From Apostichopus japonicus (lineage: Eukaryota > Echinodermata > Holothuroidea > Aspidochirotida > Stichopodidae), in assembly GCF_037975245.1 (NCBI RefSeq), contig NC_092568.1, positions 40,480,631 to 40,544,630 on the forward strand: a stretch of DNA of 64,000 bases, written 5' to 3'. Both the position numbers and the translations under genes were made by a program. This document shows positions 61,066 to 64,000 of this stretch, piece by piece (position 1 is the first letter of the stretch; every line of letters starts with the position of its first letter). The notes under the pieces were generated by a model that saw only the letters and a list, made by a program, of their open reading frames with translations, was not told where the DNA came from and did no database searches.

Positions 61066-63983
61066 AATGGCAGAAACATTGAGAACGTGTTTGGCAGGTA
61101 AAGGATATGCAGAAGAAGTAATATCATTGCTCGAAGGTAATATTAAAAAAGGCCGTTTTTAATCGATTCATACCCATACGCAGTCATAGCGTTAACATGA
61201 ACAATGCTATGCCTAGTACAGTAGTAGTACAGTTGGCTATAGCCTAGTATAGTTATACTATGGCCCGGTATACACTGTACTGTCAGACTGTCGTACATGT
61301 ACGTCTATTGTGTCACTGGTTACGAGTAATTTAGTGTTGGCCTAGGCCTAGTGATATTTTACTAATTATTACTAAATTAGGCAAGCCTATTCAGAGTGTG
61401 CCAACTGAAATTAATACGTACCGGTTAAAACGAAAAAAAAAGGCTTAGCCTAACGTTAGGCCCCTAACGTTAGACCTTAATAAATGATTTTTTTTTTTTT
61501 GAAGAAAATTTATTCCTACCCTGCAGGCTGCGCATACAAGTTTACTTAGCCTAAGTGAAAAGGCATTGGCTATTTACCCGGCCGTTAGGCACTGGTGCTA
61601 TAGGGCTCAGTATGGTTTCTACTTGGTCACTTCGTGGGGTCACTTATCATTACAGTCAATGGAGAAATACTAGATTTTTCCCTTCTTTAATTGTAATTTA
61701 AAAGAAAAGTACTGAAAATGCTTTCTTTTTCTTTGAATATGTTTCAGATAAATGCCTAACACATCTATTAGTAGCAAACAAAAATAATAGCACATTTCCG
61801 TACCCATCTAAAATAGGAGTGTTGGACATTATTGGCTAATTCAAGCCAGTGGGGCGTGGGTAATCAAATCGTCCATGACAGGCCGCTGGCCCTTTTACGG
61901 GTTAGCTCAGTTGGTAGAGCACCAGACTGAGATGCTGAAGGTCGCAGGTTTGAATCCTGTGCCAGCGATTTTTCAGTAGCTTTATTGCAGGTAGATGTGC
62001 TTTGCAGCCAGTTAAGTATGTTATCTGTAGGCTAGCTCCGCATTTTTCCATTGTAAAGGGCATTGAGACCGGTTTACGTATAATGCGCTATATCAAGCAT
62101 TTCTAATAATCATAACCTTCTTTTCAGTCAAAAGATAACTGAAGAAGCAAAATTCAGATTTGATGTAGTAAGTTTCATAATTGTGATACTAGAAAAATCT
62201 CCTAGCATTCTGATTTGCAGTAATAAAATGTTTACATTTCTTTCAGATAAATGAGGAGTTTCGATTAATGTTTGCCGAATCCAGGGATAACTTCATCACA
62301 AAGTGGGATGGATATAGAGAACGCATCATAGAAGTGAGAAAGAAAACCTCACCAGCTATCGCAAATATGAATTGATGCTTTTGAGGAAACTGATAGTAGT
62401 AAGTTAAATTAGTATAGCTATCATATTTCAAAGTTTTCTTTGTATGCCTTTTTCTAGCTAACCAATCAATAACGTTTTGGGCATTACTGTACCCCTTGGT
62501 AAGAGGCTGGAAAGTTCTAAATTTTATTCTTTTTCTCAATTTGGGCAAATTGTGGCCGCTTGATAGATAAAGGTTTAAAATTAAGACCGAAAACTTAATT
62601 GTTCTTATTTTTTCTTATTACCATATAGGCAATAATAAACATCATAGTTAAATTTTCCGTGAATATTCTTTGAAATCAAGCACTTAAAGTACTATAAATA
62701 TTTTTTCCTGTTTACGATTAGAAATATGACACAATTTATTTTGAGCAGATTGTCATCCAAAATTCAATGAACCATAACTTTAAAAAATCAATATATCAAT
62801 AACTTTATAGTTTGTGAAAATACAGAATTATTTATTTGGATGTATAACTTATCTGGATTATATTCAAAAAGGTTATTTATGGAATGTGCCATTTGTTCAC
62901 ATTTACTTGTTCTATGATTTATTGCATTTGATTAGCCACATACTATGCCTTGGAGGTTATGTTTAAAACTTCAAACTCAATTTTCTTTTCAGAGGATATG
63001 TGTGCTTTATATACATTAACAGTATATATATACTGCACAGGTCAGTGACTATGTTAAAGCAGAAGCAGCAGTCCACTAGCAGAGCAGGGGCACTGTTGTA
63101 CTTCCTTCAGAACAAACCTGTGAGTATTTTATGACAATATACTGTTTATTCCCTTGCTCAATGCTATATAAACACCCCTGCGTTTAGTGGAAAAGTTTTG
63201 GTTTTACAAAATTTGCTTGGCTAAACAAAAATTGGCTTGTTATGTGGAAAAAAGTTTGTCTGGTGTATATTAAGGTTAGCATCATATCCACTGGGTCTTA
63301 TGGCTCTTTTCCATTGGCGCTACTGGATGGTATAGGCACTGGCTCTATAATCATCATGGCTCAATGGAAGTGACTTGTATAGAGTAGGAAAAAACACTTA
63401 TTATGGCAATGTAAAGCAAGAATAATTTATTCAGCACTGTCTGATTGGCAGCGATACTGACAAGAATGTGGAGCAAGGCGGAAAACCGGCAAGAAGGGAA
63501 TTTAATAGGGGTGTTTGGGGGAGAATGCCCATTGTGGTCACAATTGTAGTAAAGTGACATAATATCTTTAAATGTATTGCCAACCAATATATATGCCATT
63601 TTTAGTAAGGAATAACAAAGACAGAGATGGAAAAACGGTTGACTTATGAACCCTTCAGGTGTCTGAGATGTACAATTATTGAAACTGAAGGTACACTCTG
63701 CCAGTCTGTCCAGGGTTTGTAATAACCAAATTTTGTAAAGTTGTCTGTCAAAGGTTTGTGAATTTTTAGTGACATTCTAGGGAGATCATGTAAGAAGTTT
63801 AGTTTATGTAAAATTTTATTCTCGTATGAGTAAACTGGAAGTCTCATGGAATATTTAGATTGGCAGTTTGCCTAATGTTTAGATGTTAATTTAATAGTAT
63901 GGAGTAAAATATACATATTTTTTTGTCATTTATTTCTAGCTTGACACCAGCATTGATGCTACCGCTGCCGGAATAGATGGAAA
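61066..63983 (+). CDS. multi-exon gene, 5' part, continues beyond window; unrecognised
   Basis: Candidate exons: 61066-61136 (ATG; MAETLRTCLAGKGYAEEVIS, then LLE; donor G|GTAATA); 62128-62167 (acceptor CTTCTTTTCAG, QKITEEAKFRFDV, donor GTAAGT); 62247-62333 (acceptor ATTTCTTTCAG, INEEFRLMFAESRDNFITKW, donor GTGAGA); 63041-63119 (SVTMLKQKQQSTSRAGALLY, donor GTGAGT; may start earlier at 62993); 63940-63983 (acceptor TTTATTTCTAG, LDTSIDATAAGIDG, donor GTATGT). Phases agree for exons 2-3 and 4-5 but not 1-2 or 3-4, so exons are missing or borders differ. The N-terminal part, two short helices with K-I-T-EE and W-x-x-x-RE, resembles a SAM-like or other small helical domain. That is a guess. Confidence 0.45.
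61880..62114 (+). mobile_element. tRNA-derived SINE in the first intron
   Basis: The tRNA-like head has acceptor-stem halves CGCTGGC (61884-61890) and GCCAGCG (61961-61967), box A TTAGCTCAGTTGG, and box B GGTTTGAATCC. About 11-12 extra bases (CCTTTTACGGG) sit between the 5' acceptor strand and the D-arm. The anticodon stem does not pair, so it is not a functional tRNA. The body ends AATGCGCTATATCAAGCATTTCTAATAATCATAA, a common SINE/LINE-type 3' end. Confidence 0.75.
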
Positions 63984-64000
63984 GTATGTACAACTGTACA
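63984..64000 (+). other. intron start at window end
   Basis: Donor GTATGT after the last visible exon; the gene continues past the window. Confidence 0.35.

Overview
The window is nuclear DNA from an animal. Evidence: spliced exons with GT-AG borders, very long simple repeats, and Ty3/gypsy, Penelope-like, LINE and tRNA-derived SINE copies, with no operons. The repeat content and two gene types (an ANKRD34-like ankyrin protein and a helical pore-former-like protein) fit a marine invertebrate, perhaps an echinoderm. The species is inference, not shown. The DNA is AT-rich and gene-poor.

Layout, left to right. 0-8.5 kb: one candidate coding exon (548-701), long (TA)n and (ATG)n tracts, a fold-back element around a helix-turn-helix fragment (3.4-4.1 kb), and an 80-bp tandem array (6.1-7.1 kb). 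11-19 kb: two diverged copies of one block, a ~42-bp minisatellite plus a ~700-bp unique tail. The first copy was split by a Penelope-like element with hammerhead-like termini and by a SINE; the second ends in another SINE. 21-23 kb: an ANKRD34-like gene (minus) with a candidate upstream exon. 24.7-25.1 kb: a 320-bp (TAA)n tract. 28.3-29.35 kb: a 337-residue protein (minus) shaped like a ClyA/HBL-type alpha pore-forming protein.

33.9-39.4 kb: a fold-back repeat, then a 5'-truncated, decayed Ty3/gypsy element with its polypurine tract and the start of a 3' LTR. 39.4-43.3 kb: three tandem-repeat systems. 44.9-45.35 kb: a terminal coding exon broken at homopolymers. 45.8-49.0 kb: a TA-flanked element with ~1.14-kb terminal inverted repeats and a broken PIN-like/CXC gene whose 3' end lies inside one repeat arm. 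50.5-56.5 kb: a minus-strand gene of very short exons (65 codons where the phases close). 52.4-52.8 kb and 59.8-60.8 kb: two LINE 3' fragments, the second with a 12-bp target-site duplication. 56.9-57.9 kb: three copies of one SINE around a half-kilobase tetranucleotide satellite. 57.95-58.13 kb: one more exon. 61.07 kb to the window end: a plus-strand multi-exon gene that runs out of the window and has a SINE in an intron.

The host genes show no common pathway. They are separate, sparse genes in a transposon-rich background. Several exons here are too short to appear as long reading frames and were found from splice signals plus codon phase. They are predictions; transcript alignment would settle them.
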